Position numbers and translations under genes: made by a program. Below, piece after piece: positions 25,501-32,298 of a stretch of 37,069 nt of DNA. Position 1 is the first letter of the stretch, and every line of letters begins with the position of its first letter. Origin of the DNA: a virus. The notes under the pieces were generated by a model, which did no database searches, was not told the DNA's origin, and worked only from the letters and a program-made list of their open reading frames with translations. The stretch spans positions 1 through 37,069 of the IMG/VR virus record IMGVR_UViG_3300025096_000059; one strand, written 5' to 3'.

Positions 25501-27721
25501 TTTCGTCAAACCTTGCAGATGATGAAACTCCTCCATCTGTACTTATACCAATTTCATAATCATCAAAACTAGAATGGGAAACGCTATTTACAGTAAACTC
25601 TAACTCTAACTCATACCTAGCACCGTTCCTAAGATTTTCTATCATTATATTGTTAAAATATAAAGTGTTTAAGTTACTTGCGCCGGGGCCTGTGCCATTA
25701 CGCGGGGTTCCTAAATGATTTGCATCATCAATTTCAGTATAATCAAAACTAATACTCTTAAGTTGACCAGGACGCCAAGCATTACCTTGAGAATGCGGTC
25801 CAATTGTTGTACCAATTGTTGAGGAAGACGCTGTATTAACATCAATTAACTCTGGTTGATTGGTAAAATTACCATTGCCAGTAAATTGGAAGAAAAATTT
25901 GTTTTCTAAATAACCAGCACTCCAGCTCGCTGGACCTTGGCCTGATAAAGTTAAGCTCTCAGTGTGAGTGCCAATAGCAGTTTTTCGCGTTGTTTTATAA
26001 ACTTGTGTCCCAGAAACTGGATCTGGTATAGCTATATAAGCACTAATTCCACCTTCAAACTCATCAGTGCCATTTACGTCAATCTTACTCACCGTATATT
26101 CAACTGTATATGTTTCACCCGCAGCGAAAGGTAAGGTATCGCTTGTACGCACTTTGTGGTGCTGCATTGCATCAACACATAGTAATTCACTATCAATAGC
26201 TGAGTATGTTACTTTACCTGTACTACTCCAACTACCAGCATTACTCCATCCTTTTGGTCCAAAACCAGTGCTGTTTGGTGTTATAAAATCTCCAATAAAG
26301 TTTCCGTTTGTATCTTCTAACATTTCACTTACAGCATCAGTAAGTCTAGGTGTAACTGGGGATGAGGTTCCACTATCCCATGTAACTCTATCAAGAATTT
26401 TAGCTTTTATTCTATAATCTGTTATTGGTATTCTAGGCGCTACGTCATCTTCAAATTCTTTGATCATTACAGTGTCACCAGTTTTCCAATCTAAACTGAA
26501 ACCACTATTACCGTGGATGTCAGTTTCTATTTCTGTCACAAAAGTATCATCAACACCTAAACCAGAAAAGTCATGTCTAATAACACCTTCTGTCCAAACA
26601 TTAAATGATGATGGGTTTAGTGTTTTAGCAACAGTTGGATAATTGTAATCTGATGTAATTCGCATTACGCCGGTATGAATTTTTCCTTCTGAACTAAATC
26701 TTTCTGATTGTAATTTTATAGTAGGGGAGGTTGGAGGAGATTTTTTGATAATAGTAACGTGCTCCTCTTTTAAAGGTATATTAGAGGATGCATCAAATCC
26801 TTGAGATTCGTTTATTAATCTAGTTTGTGTATTGAAATTAAATGTTCCAGCTTTACATCTAGGTATGTTTATTTTTTTCGGTTCAGAATGATTATCTGTC
26901 CAAAACAACATGTCATCAACTATATTAATTCCTGTTATATTGATATTAGAGTCAAAATCTAAAACTCTTTTTATTTCTGTACGTTCAAAAGCTGGGTGAG
27001 TATATGAACTATCAATAAAAGTTGGGCCTATTGTTCTAGTTTCTCCTGGACGTATAAATCTTAACCCACTAAGCACCGAGTAATTATATATACTAGCTAC
27101 GGTTGCAAGTGAAACTGGAAAAGCCGCATCAACAGTAACAGTACCACCGTTAGGATTAATAAGAGCTGCAGCTCCAGTTGTAGGGGTAATACTAGTTATA
27201 TTACGTTCAAAAGTTGATATAGGACCTAAAAATTGAACTTTCATACCAAGATCAATATCATTTATATTTTCTAATTCAAATGTAGTTTGAGGACCTACTA
27301 AGCTCAAGTTAGGTTCTATCCAAGGAAACTCTACCATCCATTTGTCTACGAAGACAGGTTTTACCGGATTAGTAGTATCGAGCGTATCATGTTCTACTAT
27401 ATAGTCCTTATACACTTTACCATTGGGATCGCCTGTAATTGTTCCATCCAACACCCAAGGCGTTTTATTAGTAATAAACCAATATAATTTATCATTTTTT
27501 TCATCTGATATAGACCCAACACAATGAGTATCACCACTAATATTACCTTGCCCACCAACTAAAGAATTACCTAATATATTCTGAACTGTACCAACATCAG
27601 ATCCTTCTGAAGTTGACACTTGTATATTCATTGCGTCTCTATATTCTCCATCTCGAACAAGTCTCTCGTCGAGATCCTTATTCATTTTACCAGCGGTAAA
27701 AGTGTGCTTAATCTCTGGCAT
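19541..27721 (-). CDS. Tail muzzle/stabilisation-like protein (2726 residues) with carbohydrate-binding-like modules
   Basis: The N terminus (KMNKDLDERLVRDGEY, then AMNIQVSTSEGSDVGTVQNI) is the signature seen at the start of tail stabilisation/muzzle proteins of crAss-like and related podoviruses, which occupy the T7 gp12 nozzle position. A second conserved block near residues ~2130-2290 (YFTDKQRGAVMRLSRDG; GSYDDRNDEYNITI; GWISFKSF) supports this. Between and after these are added modules: jelly-roll/CBM-like segments at ~490-640, ~690-845 (ending FTGKIENVSVKD) and ~2512-2635 (starting LIADGDFASG, ending FDGTIDNISVKEV), and a GTTVDSI...TITLS beta module at ~1890-1935. The protein probably forms the distal tail tube and may touch surface glycans. 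It starts 3 bases after the second ring-like gene. The muzzle call rests on remembered family motifs. Confidence 0.75.
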   Translation of the reverse strand: MPEIKHTFTAGKMNKDLDERLVRDGEYRDAMNIQVSTSEGSDVGTVQNILGNSLVGGQGNISGDTHCVGSISDEKNDKLYWFITNKTPWVLDGTITGDPNGKVYKDYIVEHDTLDTTNPVKPVFVDKWMVEFPWIEPNLSLVGPQTTFELENINDIDLGMKVQFLGPISTFERNITSITPTTGAAALINPNGGTVTVDAAFPVSLATVASIYNYSVLSGLRFIRPGETRTIGPTFIDSSYTHPAFERTEIKRVLDFDSNINITGINIVDDMLFWTDNHSEPKKINIPRCKAGTFNFNTQTRLINESQGFDASSNIPLKEEHVTIIKKSPPTSPTIKLQSERFSSEGKIHTGVMRITSDYNYPTVAKTLNPSSFNVWTEGVIRHDFSGLGVDDTFVTEIETDIHGNSGFSLDWKTGDTVMIKEFEDDVAPRIPITDYRIKAKILDRVTWDSGTSSPVTPRLTDAVSEMLEDTNGNFIGDFITPNSTGFGPKGWSNAGSWSSTGKVTYSAIDSELLCVDAMQHHKVRTSDTLPFAAGETYTVEYTVSKIDVNGTDEFEGGISAYIAIPDPVSGTQVYKTTRKTAIGTHTESLTLSGQGPASWSAGYLENKFFFQFTGNGNFTNQPELIDVNTASSSTIGTTIGPHSQGNAWRPGQLKSISFDYTEIDDANHLGTPRNGTGPGASNLNTLYFNNIMIENLRNGARYELELEFTVNSVSHSSFDDYEIGISTDGGVSSSARFDESDFTGTLPVTATKTIEFDATSSTKQIDIFVRSRSKPTGQAGIDTIALNAMVTGNAISIPTNGYDVLEDHISSVFGIDFDAQVSMKKEIGFTGKIENVSVKDTSTANAMVALKITAINGIPPQVESPATELRYAIDKQDTEEKLFEFKFPRFATRYKYEDGEYSAFSPFSEIAFLPGSFDYHPKKGYNLGMTNRTKTITIEGIDAYVPNDVVSVDILYKDELSPNIYVVDTIKPDDWGNPYIIESETISRIIPSNQLLRPWDNVPRKALAQDIVGNRLVYGNYIQGYNLKDIADNDYNPNFTWDFTGNDITSDTVKSMKSLREYQLGIVFIDKYGRETPVISNQRTAKTLPKTEAAKSNQISVSFHDDDHVKDMKYFKFYVKETSGEYYNMAMDRFWDADDDHVWVSFPSSDRNKIDIDTFLILKKGIAVDDLVTDPARYKVIAIENEAPEFIKNKVSLIEEKTHVYGGAVDLFKNNLDNAPLSGRDNFKMNFDPFFDSSGSNLHEISETLYVEFTKTGEEATSSRYEISSITTDYVSTDQSTLATSTYNIKLRKNLGEDVDFMSDTTKIKDSTIVRIYKYEVKNSPEFDGRFFVKVINDDIFNRNIKQNASIDLNYRVLKSQKLYYMNGSTHNSTHAGTITGQNTGRYNSSWTTPSGSTSHANDFGRFAPFFRNYNSEDTSITINGVGSNPAGTGALPVNQYIFGDVSDAKFEFREWTGELGHWAGGASSSNITAPNSSLKKADKAAGKDGTDDPVWFIDGGNYAGRRHTNEHLHWTWIDQDSGQNSGIDQTVGDKYSYLNIAMGGIFHSEISDQNDTRVGNFFNVGMPDGNLNYRDGSTVSLVDKFYPARQFRFREDHNANVYTILPSVEPQRLLRYSDGTNATDPTSKPYSIGPWTIDWDRISMLSPNFTRNWLLKIKNQNETNTNVVDWDPTEGGSLGPITNGLKLTIAHSADAAPVRANITPKIAVKVDTLVGTHTDGSSHQIKEGMILTSHSNGTTGNTDGSETDEDWLVIWQIEEVTTGTAPNEVTTYNLYLTGYSAILSSTHDLYTTIPAQSQNMVFEQPAMNGYSEYSANRINANSSTFTIDTPGLMAIGYHIDFIEAVEIEDELPSNPAIWETEPKESADLDIYYEASGLNPILLTDDTKSLAIPIGSTVSHVGSNLIPAGTTVDSITSAGTITLSTSVLTGTGFINAKGVESDPLDKLKITKPDGSSVTCTIISIGAYTSGTSTNTLTIDTKLYSSNVVYDLNWFNCYSFGNGVESNRIRDNFNLAYISNGVKASTVLEEGEYKEEHRKYGLIYSGLYNSTSGINNLNQFIQAEKITKDINPIYGSVQKLHTRDTDLVTLCEDKVLRILASKDAVYNADGNPNLTATQNVLGQTIPFVGEYGISKNPESFVSEAYRSYFTDKQRGAVMRLSRDGLTPISMHGMKDWFRDNLKASNKLIGSYDDRNDEYNITIGDVTTVSFREDVRGWISFKSFVPENAVSCANNYFTILDGKLYKHYDDTVGRNTFYGNYTNSSINVVLNDQPGSVKSFHTLDYEGSQSRVEGIRNITVDGIVYSLADGTNPNSYPDGMFFYMSEEDFNTIVDISHVNTEPTGVGGVVGNTSIPVKQYRDNILIWTGLARVWNDPAGGGIHGVKINSRGFYIGIDGDWQVGDVITTQQQEETVNHFNSMPKDGWYVSNIETDKQEGNLHEFIEKEGKWFNYIKGIDSDVDSTTDFGSFDIQGIGTVDSMHANEITFASNINSSLQIGDTLYFERLSEVLGEELIADGDFASGNIDSAWIVNPELAWSLDGGIAVSGVEPGVLHQDVNGITEGELYEITYDITVISTGGELVLSGHGVGGIDIDLLESNTVATHKVRWVQGSNNTNTIMIYSSDAFDGTIDNISVKEVNTGKVFGFTRIESDQLQKCGVVTNLTNNTVTVDNSGTLPTPQDYIMFAKNQSINTSSLSGYYADAMFKNNSIDKAELFSVSSEVTESSK

Positions 27722-27724
27722 GTA

Positions 27725-29062
27725 CTAGTGTTTTATATGTTTAGACTTACCTCGTAATGTTTGAGTTAATTCTTCTAATTTAATATTTGATAATCTTAAT
27801 TTTGCTGTTCTTATAGCTGCAAACTTTTCTCTCTTAAATCTAAGAACTTGATATTCCGGAACATTTGCTCGTGTTGACATTATCGCATGAGCAATAGATT
27901 TATACATTGCTTCCTCTGCGAATTTATGAACTTGCATTTCTTCGTCTGTACCAAGACCATCACTTATATAGTCTAATACTACTGTTTTTCCAGAAATATT
28001 AGAACTAAAATGAATTTTTCCTGATTGTTGATCTATATAAAATGAACCGTTAACTTGAGCGTGTTGAGGATCTAAACCATATCTTTCCCCGTCTATCGGC
28101 CAATACGTATCGTCTTCATAATCGTCGTTATTATTTTCAGATGGAGTCGCAGATTTATAATTCGACCAAGTGTCAGATTCAGAATCTGGAGATATAAAAG
28201 TTACTTCGCCACCAGAAGTTACAGCTGTATCTGGTAATGCAGATGTAACTATAGTAGTTGTGTAAACATTTGTTACTGTTGTTCCTTTTGGAAAATTATC
28301 ATGCGACACTAACATGCCAACTTTTATATCAGTTAATTCAGAAGCAGTACCAGTTATTTTATAATCCGTAAGATTCCAAGATAAGTTTTCTACTACATGA
28401 GAAGATTGTTTTTCCAAAATTAATTCTCCTCCAACATTTTTAAATGTTAAAGTTGTTCCTGAATTACTTTCAGTTGGAAGTACTGCTTGTCCATCAACAT
28501 CTTCTAGTGTTATAGTAGTTATACTACTGGAATTAGATGTTGCTGCAACATAGGTTTTAGAAGGGGTTATTGGAATATATGGACCACTAACTATCATACC
28601 AACTTGAATGTCTTTATATTCTGCATCTAATTCTATACTACTAGAACTATCATCCAATGTACCAACTGCGGTTAACGCAAAATCTCCATCATCATTTTGT
28701 ATTGGATTTGATGGATTTGAAGTTCTGTTTGTCGGGTATAGTGGGTGCTTTATACCAGCAGAATCTATCCTACTTATTTTTGTATAATTTACATAGTCTT
28801 GTGGAAGTATCATTTGTAGCGTTCCTGGTACTGTTATTTCTTGAGATTTGATAGACTTAAAAGTATCAAATGATAGTTCTTGTATAGCTCTTTGAGCGTG
28901 AAAAGCTATATCAGCTCTCTTTACTTTAGGTATTATTTTATCTTCACCAACATAAGCAATTTGAAATTGAGTTATAATATGATCCAAAGAAGTAAATTGG
29001 TAATTACCATGATCACTTCCTTGATAATATTGTGTTTGTGTAGTGCTATCTAATAATCCCAT
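27725..29062 (-). CDS. Ring/adaptor-like neck protein, 445 residues
   Basis: The N-terminal ~120 residues (LDHIITQFQIAYVGEDKIIP, FHAQRAIQELSFD) and the C-terminal ~80 residues (EEMQVHKFAEEAMYKSIAHA) are helical and form one conserved core, like connector-ring proteins of crAss-like phages. The middle is a beta-rich insertion with two copies of a VGM-(I/L)-VS...TV-x-x-V...TLTF module. The arrangement suggests a neck ring with an outward-facing decoration domain. The gene sits 4 bases after the first ring-like gene and 3 bases before the muzzle-like gene. The function is by analogy; there are no catalytic motifs. Confidence 0.7.
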   Translation of the reverse strand: MGLLDSTTQTQYYQGSDHGNYQFTSLDHIITQFQIAYVGEDKIIPKVKRADIAFHAQRAIQELSFDTFKSIKSQEITVPGTLQMILPQDYVNYTKISRIDSAGIKHPLYPTNRTSNPSNPIQNDDGDFALTAVGTLDDSSSSIELDAEYKDIQVGMIVSGPYIPITPSKTYVAATSNSSSITTITLEDVDGQAVLPTESNSGTTLTFKNVGGELILEKQSSHVVENLSWNLTDYKITGTASELTDIKVGMLVSHDNFPKGTTVTNVYTTTIVTSALPDTAVTSGGEVTFISPDSESDTWSNYKSATPSENNNDDYEDDTYWPIDGERYGLDPQHAQVNGSFYIDQQSGKIHFSSNISGKTVVLDYISDGLGTDEEMQVHKFAEEAMYKSIAHAIMSTRANVPEYQVLRFKREKFAAIRTAKLRLSNIKLEELTQTLRGKSKHIKH

Positions 29063-29066
29063 TTAT

Positions 29067-29837
29067 TTATTGTTTTTCTTGTTGAACTTTAACTTGTTCT
29101 AATCCTGCAGCTACTTGTGTTAATTGTGGTTTTTCAATTGCAATACCACTAAAAGCTAATATTTTATATACTAATTCAGATTCTTCTGCTGGATGTAGTT
29201 CAAAATCAGTTGATGTATTTGAATTATAAAGCGGTTTATCGTTTACAACTACATATCCCCAATTTGGCTTTGATGGTTTTTGTATATAAGTAATTAATAC
29301 TCTATCTATAGTTTTATCTGAAGATGGATAAGGATATACTTTTAAATTTTTATGATTAGCTCCTGAGTACCTAGTATATACAGGACGTGTTTTTGTCCAG
29401 TCACCTAATGGAGAGGTACCATACTTAGTTAATTCATTTAACTGAATTTCTTCAGCAACTCTATAGTGAGGTTCAGTTTCATAATCAACTCTCACCACAC
29501 CTAATCTATATAAATTTGGAAACTGAGTAGTTAAATTTACATCACCCCAACTATCATGACCACTTGGATTATTACTAACATATGTTACATCAGCTTCTCG
29601 ATCATACCTTTCAAAGAGTTGGATTTTTTCTTCTAAATTAGTAACCATATCTGAATAAGCGTAGTTATTACCTGGTACTCTTCCGAATTGGTTTTTATCA
29701 TAGAAATATTGTTCAAATATTTCCATTTGTGCTTGGTCGGCAAATAAATTAAACTCTTGAGGAGTTATATATCCTCTCTGCTCTTTGTTAGCAAATACTA
29801 AAACTTTTTGATATACGGTGTCTACACTTATCGCCAT
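29067..29837 (-). CDS. Ring/adaptor-like neck protein, 256 residues
   Basis: The opening MAISVDTVYQKVLVFANKEQ with RGYITPQEFNLFADQAQMEI belongs to a structural family widespread in marine and crAss-like podoviruses, in which a helical N terminus docks below the portal. The middle has beta strands (TYIQKPSKPNWGYVV, with aromatic LKVYPYP), and the C terminus has a helix (ESELVYKILAFSGIAIEK) with a Gln/Glu-rich tail. It lies directly after the hairpin region and 4 bases before the second ring-like gene. Neck adaptor (T7 gp11-like position) is the best call. Confidence is moderate because it rests on recalled family resemblance. Confidence 0.7.
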   Translation of the reverse strand: MAISVDTVYQKVLVFANKEQRGYITPQEFNLFADQAQMEIFEQYFYDKNQFGRVPGNNYAYSDMVTNLEEKIQLFERYDREADVTYVSNNPSGHDSWGDVNLTTQFPNLYRLGVVRVDYETEPHYRVAEEIQLNELTKYGTSPLGDWTKTRPVYTRYSGANHKNLKVYPYPSSDKTIDRVLITYIQKPSKPNWGYVVVNDKPLYNSNTSTDFELHPAEESELVYKILAFSGIAIEKPQLTQVAAGLEQVKVQQEKQ

Positions 29838-29851
29838 AATTATTTTTTAAT

Positions 29852-29898
29852 TTATAGTAACGCAACCACCCTTTTATAGAGTGGTTGCTCTACTATAA
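29852..29898 (-). other. Stable 47-nt RNA hairpin between two virion genes
   Basis: Outer arms TTATAGTA (29852-29859) and TACTATAA (29891-29898) and inner arms GCAACCAC (29862-29869) and GTGGTTGC (29881-29888) are each perfect 8-base complements. They are separated by a 2x2 internal loop and an 11-base apical loop. The hairpin begins 5 bases after the upstream stop codon. No U-tract follows in the direction of transcription, so it is not a canonical intrinsic terminator. An RNA processing or stabilising element is possible. Confidence 0.55.
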
Positions 29899-29903
29899 GG
29901 TTG

Positions 29904-30758
29904 TTACGAATTTAATCGTTTTTCTATATTGGAGTAAATCTCCATTCCTTCGTCAGTTTTAAACCAAGCAGCTAAAGCTGAATAAGGATGTTCATCAAAA
30001 GGAACATTCATTAGTTTTCTATTGTTAGAACCCCATAAAAAAGTTCTTTGATCTGGGGATAGTTTTAATATTCCTATTTCTGTTGCTCTAATACCAAAGT
30101 TTCTAAGAACAACGTTTTCATCGTTTACTAATTCTAAGAATAATTTAGGATTTTTCTTAGCATACACTAGTAAATCTCTTTTAAGCTCTTTAGAACTCAT
30201 CTCTGATACTTTAGACCCTACTTCAACACGCATAATTGCTTCTGCAATATCTATATCTAGATTTTGAGCTACAGTTAAAGCTTCAATTTCTATTTCTATA
30301 TTCTCTACCTCATCAGCAGCTTCAACTTCTGGTTTACTTTCAAAAAAAAGTGTTTCTCTATGAGGGTGATATAGTGATAATAATTTTTGAAGAACACTTT
30401 TTTCTTTTGGTACAGTTAAAGCGCCGTTTCTAAAAACTATGTGTTCCATTCTTTGATCTCCAACCATTTCATCTACAAAACAGGTTCTTTGATTTGAGCA
30501 ATATTTTAATTCTCTTTCATAACCCTTCTCTTCATCGAAATAATAAATGTTTGTAGCTCTTATCGATTTACTTAACGGTGATCTGTTACCGGTTAGGTAA
30601 TATTGACGATCTTTTATTTTCCAAATATCTTTTTTCTTTTCTGGTAATGATTTTTCCATTACTCTTACTTTTGGTTGTTCTACAACCGAGGCAGTTTTAA
30701 CTGCCGCTTCTTGAGTTTGAGGTTCTTCCACCTCAACTTTTTTTGTTTTTTTTGCCAT
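29904..30758 (-). CDS. Conserved phage protein of unknown function next to the capsid gene
   Basis: The protein has 284 residues. Residues 1-45 are low-complexity Lys/Glu/Val (MAKKTKKVEVEEPQ). A compact domain follows with a Cys pair (CSNQRTC, ~83-89) and a strand-rich stretch (HIVFRNGALTVPKEKSVLQK), then a helical region containing a mostly acidic segment (EVENIEIEIEAL). The C-terminal half is helical and mentions no known active site. The gene lies between the major capsid terminator and the first ring-like gene, flanked by RNA hairpins on both sides, so its level is probably controlled separately. A minor virion or head-completion protein is a guess from position. Confidence 0.75.
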   Translation of the reverse strand: MAKKTKKVEVEEPQTQEAAVKTASVVEQPKVRVMEKSLPEKKKDIWKIKDRQYYLTGNRSPLSKSIRATNIYYFDEEKGYERELKYCSNQRTCFVDEMVGDQRMEHIVFRNGALTVPKEKSVLQKLLSLYHPHRETLFFESKPEVEAADEVENIEIEIEALTVAQNLDIDIAEAIMRVEVGSKVSEMSSKELKRDLLVYAKKNPKLFLELVNDENVVLRNFGIRATEIGILKLSPDQRTFLWGSNNRKLMNVPFDEHPYSALAAWFKTDEGMEIYSNIEKRLNS

Positions 30759-30788
30759 AATATAATATATAATAAAATTAATAAAAAT
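30756..30788 (-). promoter_or_regulatory. A/T-rich translation leader shared with the scaffold gene
   Basis: Upstream of the ATG at 30758 the leader reads TATATTATATT directly before ATGGCAAAAAA. The same word with the same ATGGCAAAAAA start occurs at 33507. There is no Shine-Dalgarno sequence. It could be an A/T-rich flavobacterial initiation region or include a promoter that restarts transcription after the capsid terminator. A -7 element cannot be picked with confidence. Confidence 0.3.
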
Positions 30789-30820
30789 AAAAGGACCGAG
30801 GCCGAAACCTCGGTTCTTTT
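30789..30820 (-). terminator. Rho-independent terminator after the major capsid gene
   Basis: On the transcribed strand the RNA reads AAAAGAACCGAGG, loop TTTCGG, then CCTCGGTCCTTTT, followed by ATTTTTATT. The stem has a 7-bp GC-rich core (ACCGAGG/CCTCGGT), one A-C mismatch, and a 5-bp A/U extension (AAAAG/CTTTT). It starts 10 bases after the capsid stop codon at 30830. This is a canonical intrinsic terminator in the position where phages limit read-through beyond the abundantly made capsid protein. Confidence 0.88.
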
Positions 30821-30829
30821 AAAAATTGA

Positions 30830-32278
30830 TTAGTTTAACATAAAGAAGTTGTTTGCTCCTTGTACTACTAAACATCTTTCAGATAAATAATGTATTTCCA
30901 TCGCATCTAAATCAGACGTAGTAGCTCCTACAGAACCAGTAACCCAATTTTTGAATTTTCGGTTATCAGTTGCAGACGCTCTATATCTCACATGTAAGAA
31001 TGGACGTTTTAGATTTTTACCTAAAGCTTGATCATAAACTGAAGAAACTCCAGCTGGAATCATAACACCTCTAATAGCATTAACCGTGTCTTTAGCGTTA
31101 ATTAATCCTCTAGTAGATTGATCATTTAGATATTTCCAATCAGATTTATAGAAGTCATAAGAACCTCTACGGAATCCAGAGAAACCTAAATTAAGTGCCA
31201 TATCCTCAGAGTTGTTGAATACTCCGTAAGAAGTACCACCAGCACCATAAGAATTCATTGAAGCTAACATATCATCCATTGCTAAAGCAGTCGATCTGTT
31301 AACAAACATCATGTTTTCTTCAATAGCACCGTTCTTATCAAGTTCAGCTAAGATAGCGTCAAATTCAGCTAAATCAGTAGCCGCGTTAACACCAGTAATA
31401 CCAGTGCTTTCGTTTCCTCTAGTTTCTATAGCAGCGAATAAACCTTCAGTACCTTCAATTGTACCAGTAGCATTAGTTTGTGTAGCTGTAATTGTAACTG
31501 TAGCTTTTTTAGATTCAACCATTGCCATTTCAATATAATCAGTGAAACGAGATCTAGTGTCACCTGATGATTTTAAATACCATAAGTAACCTGATTGACC
31601 ATCTTCACCGCTTACTTCAACCCAACCAATTTGAGAAGCATCAGATCCTGAGATATCATACTTGTCTTTAATAATAATTGGTTTGTTGTCATAAGATTTG
31701 AACATCGCTTTGTTTGTTTGGTCTCTACCAACAGCTCCTTTTGCATATTCAGAACCATAAACTAGAATTTTAACAGTTTGTGCATCTGCGATACCAGAAG
31801 AAGAAGTCATGTTTGCTCTATCATAAACGTCTACAGTGATAACACCAGTAGTTGCGTGTACAGAAAGTACAAAACATTTTAGTGTTACAGAAGCGTTTGA
31901 TACGATTAACATATCTCCAGCTCTAACACCGTGATCTTTTGTAGAATATACATCAGTACCAGGAGTTCCATCATCAGCGTCTTTAGTAACTGTTAATGTT
32001 GTACCAGTATCACCTGTAGTACCTTCGTAAGATAAGTGTAATCTTGATTGCTCAGACCAAACAACTTGATCAGCAGTCATAGATTCTTCAGCTCCAACTT
32101 GAGATAAAAAACCTGAGATAGTTCTGTTTCCAAAAACCTCAGCTTCTTTTTCCATTAAGTCTGGAACGTATTGTCGTGCCCAGTCAGTACTTGAGCCACC
32201 TGTAAAATCTAGGTAAGCTGAAGCCAACGTCTGCTGTATTGGAGCAGGGGTGGGCGTGTAATTACTTGTAATTGCCAT
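30830..32278 (-). CDS. Major capsid protein
   Basis: The protein has 482 residues and lies directly after the portal and scaffold genes. The N-terminal region (ASAYLDFTGG, WARQYVPDLMEKEAEVFGNR) and the long alpha/beta body fit the HK97-fold capsid proteins of marine and crAss-like podoviruses (about 480-500 residues). Residues ~90-165 are a beta-rich stretch (TTLTVTKDADDG; GDMLIVSN) that may be an inserted surface domain. The C terminus ends YLSERCLVVQGANNFFMLN. No N-terminal protease-type delta domain is obvious; the separate upstream gene appears to supply scaffolding. A strong terminator follows. The position and recalled motifs give good confidence. Confidence 0.85.
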   Translation of the reverse strand: MAITSNYTPTPAPIQQTLASAYLDFTGGSSTDWARQYVPDLMEKEAEVFGNRTISGFLSQVGAEESMTADQVVWSEQSRLHLSYEGTTGDTGTTLTVTKDADDGTPGTDVYSTKDHGVRAGDMLIVSNASVTLKCFVLSVHATTGVITVDVYDRANMTSSSGIADAQTVKILVYGSEYAKGAVGRDQTNKAMFKSYDNKPIIIKDKYDISGSDASQIGWVEVSGEDGQSGYLWYLKSSGDTRSRFTDYIEMAMVESKKATVTITATQTNATGTIEGTEGLFAAIETRGNESTGITGVNAATDLAEFDAILAELDKNGAIEENMMFVNRSTALAMDDMLASMNSYGAGGTSYGVFNNSEDMALNLGFSGFRRGSYDFYKSDWKYLNDQSTRGLINAKDTVNAIRGVMIPAGVSSVYDQALGKNLKRPFLHVRYRASATDNRKFKNWVTGSVGATTSDLDAMEIHYLSERCLVVQGANNFFMLN

Positions 32279-32298
32279 TTCGTAATAATTTTAAATTG

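Noticed and set aside
31800-31990. Capsid beta stretch as a definite copy of the shared virion beta module
   Set aside because: It has only the GDMLIVSN and TTGVITVDV parts of the pattern, so it was mentioned as a weak match and not counted.
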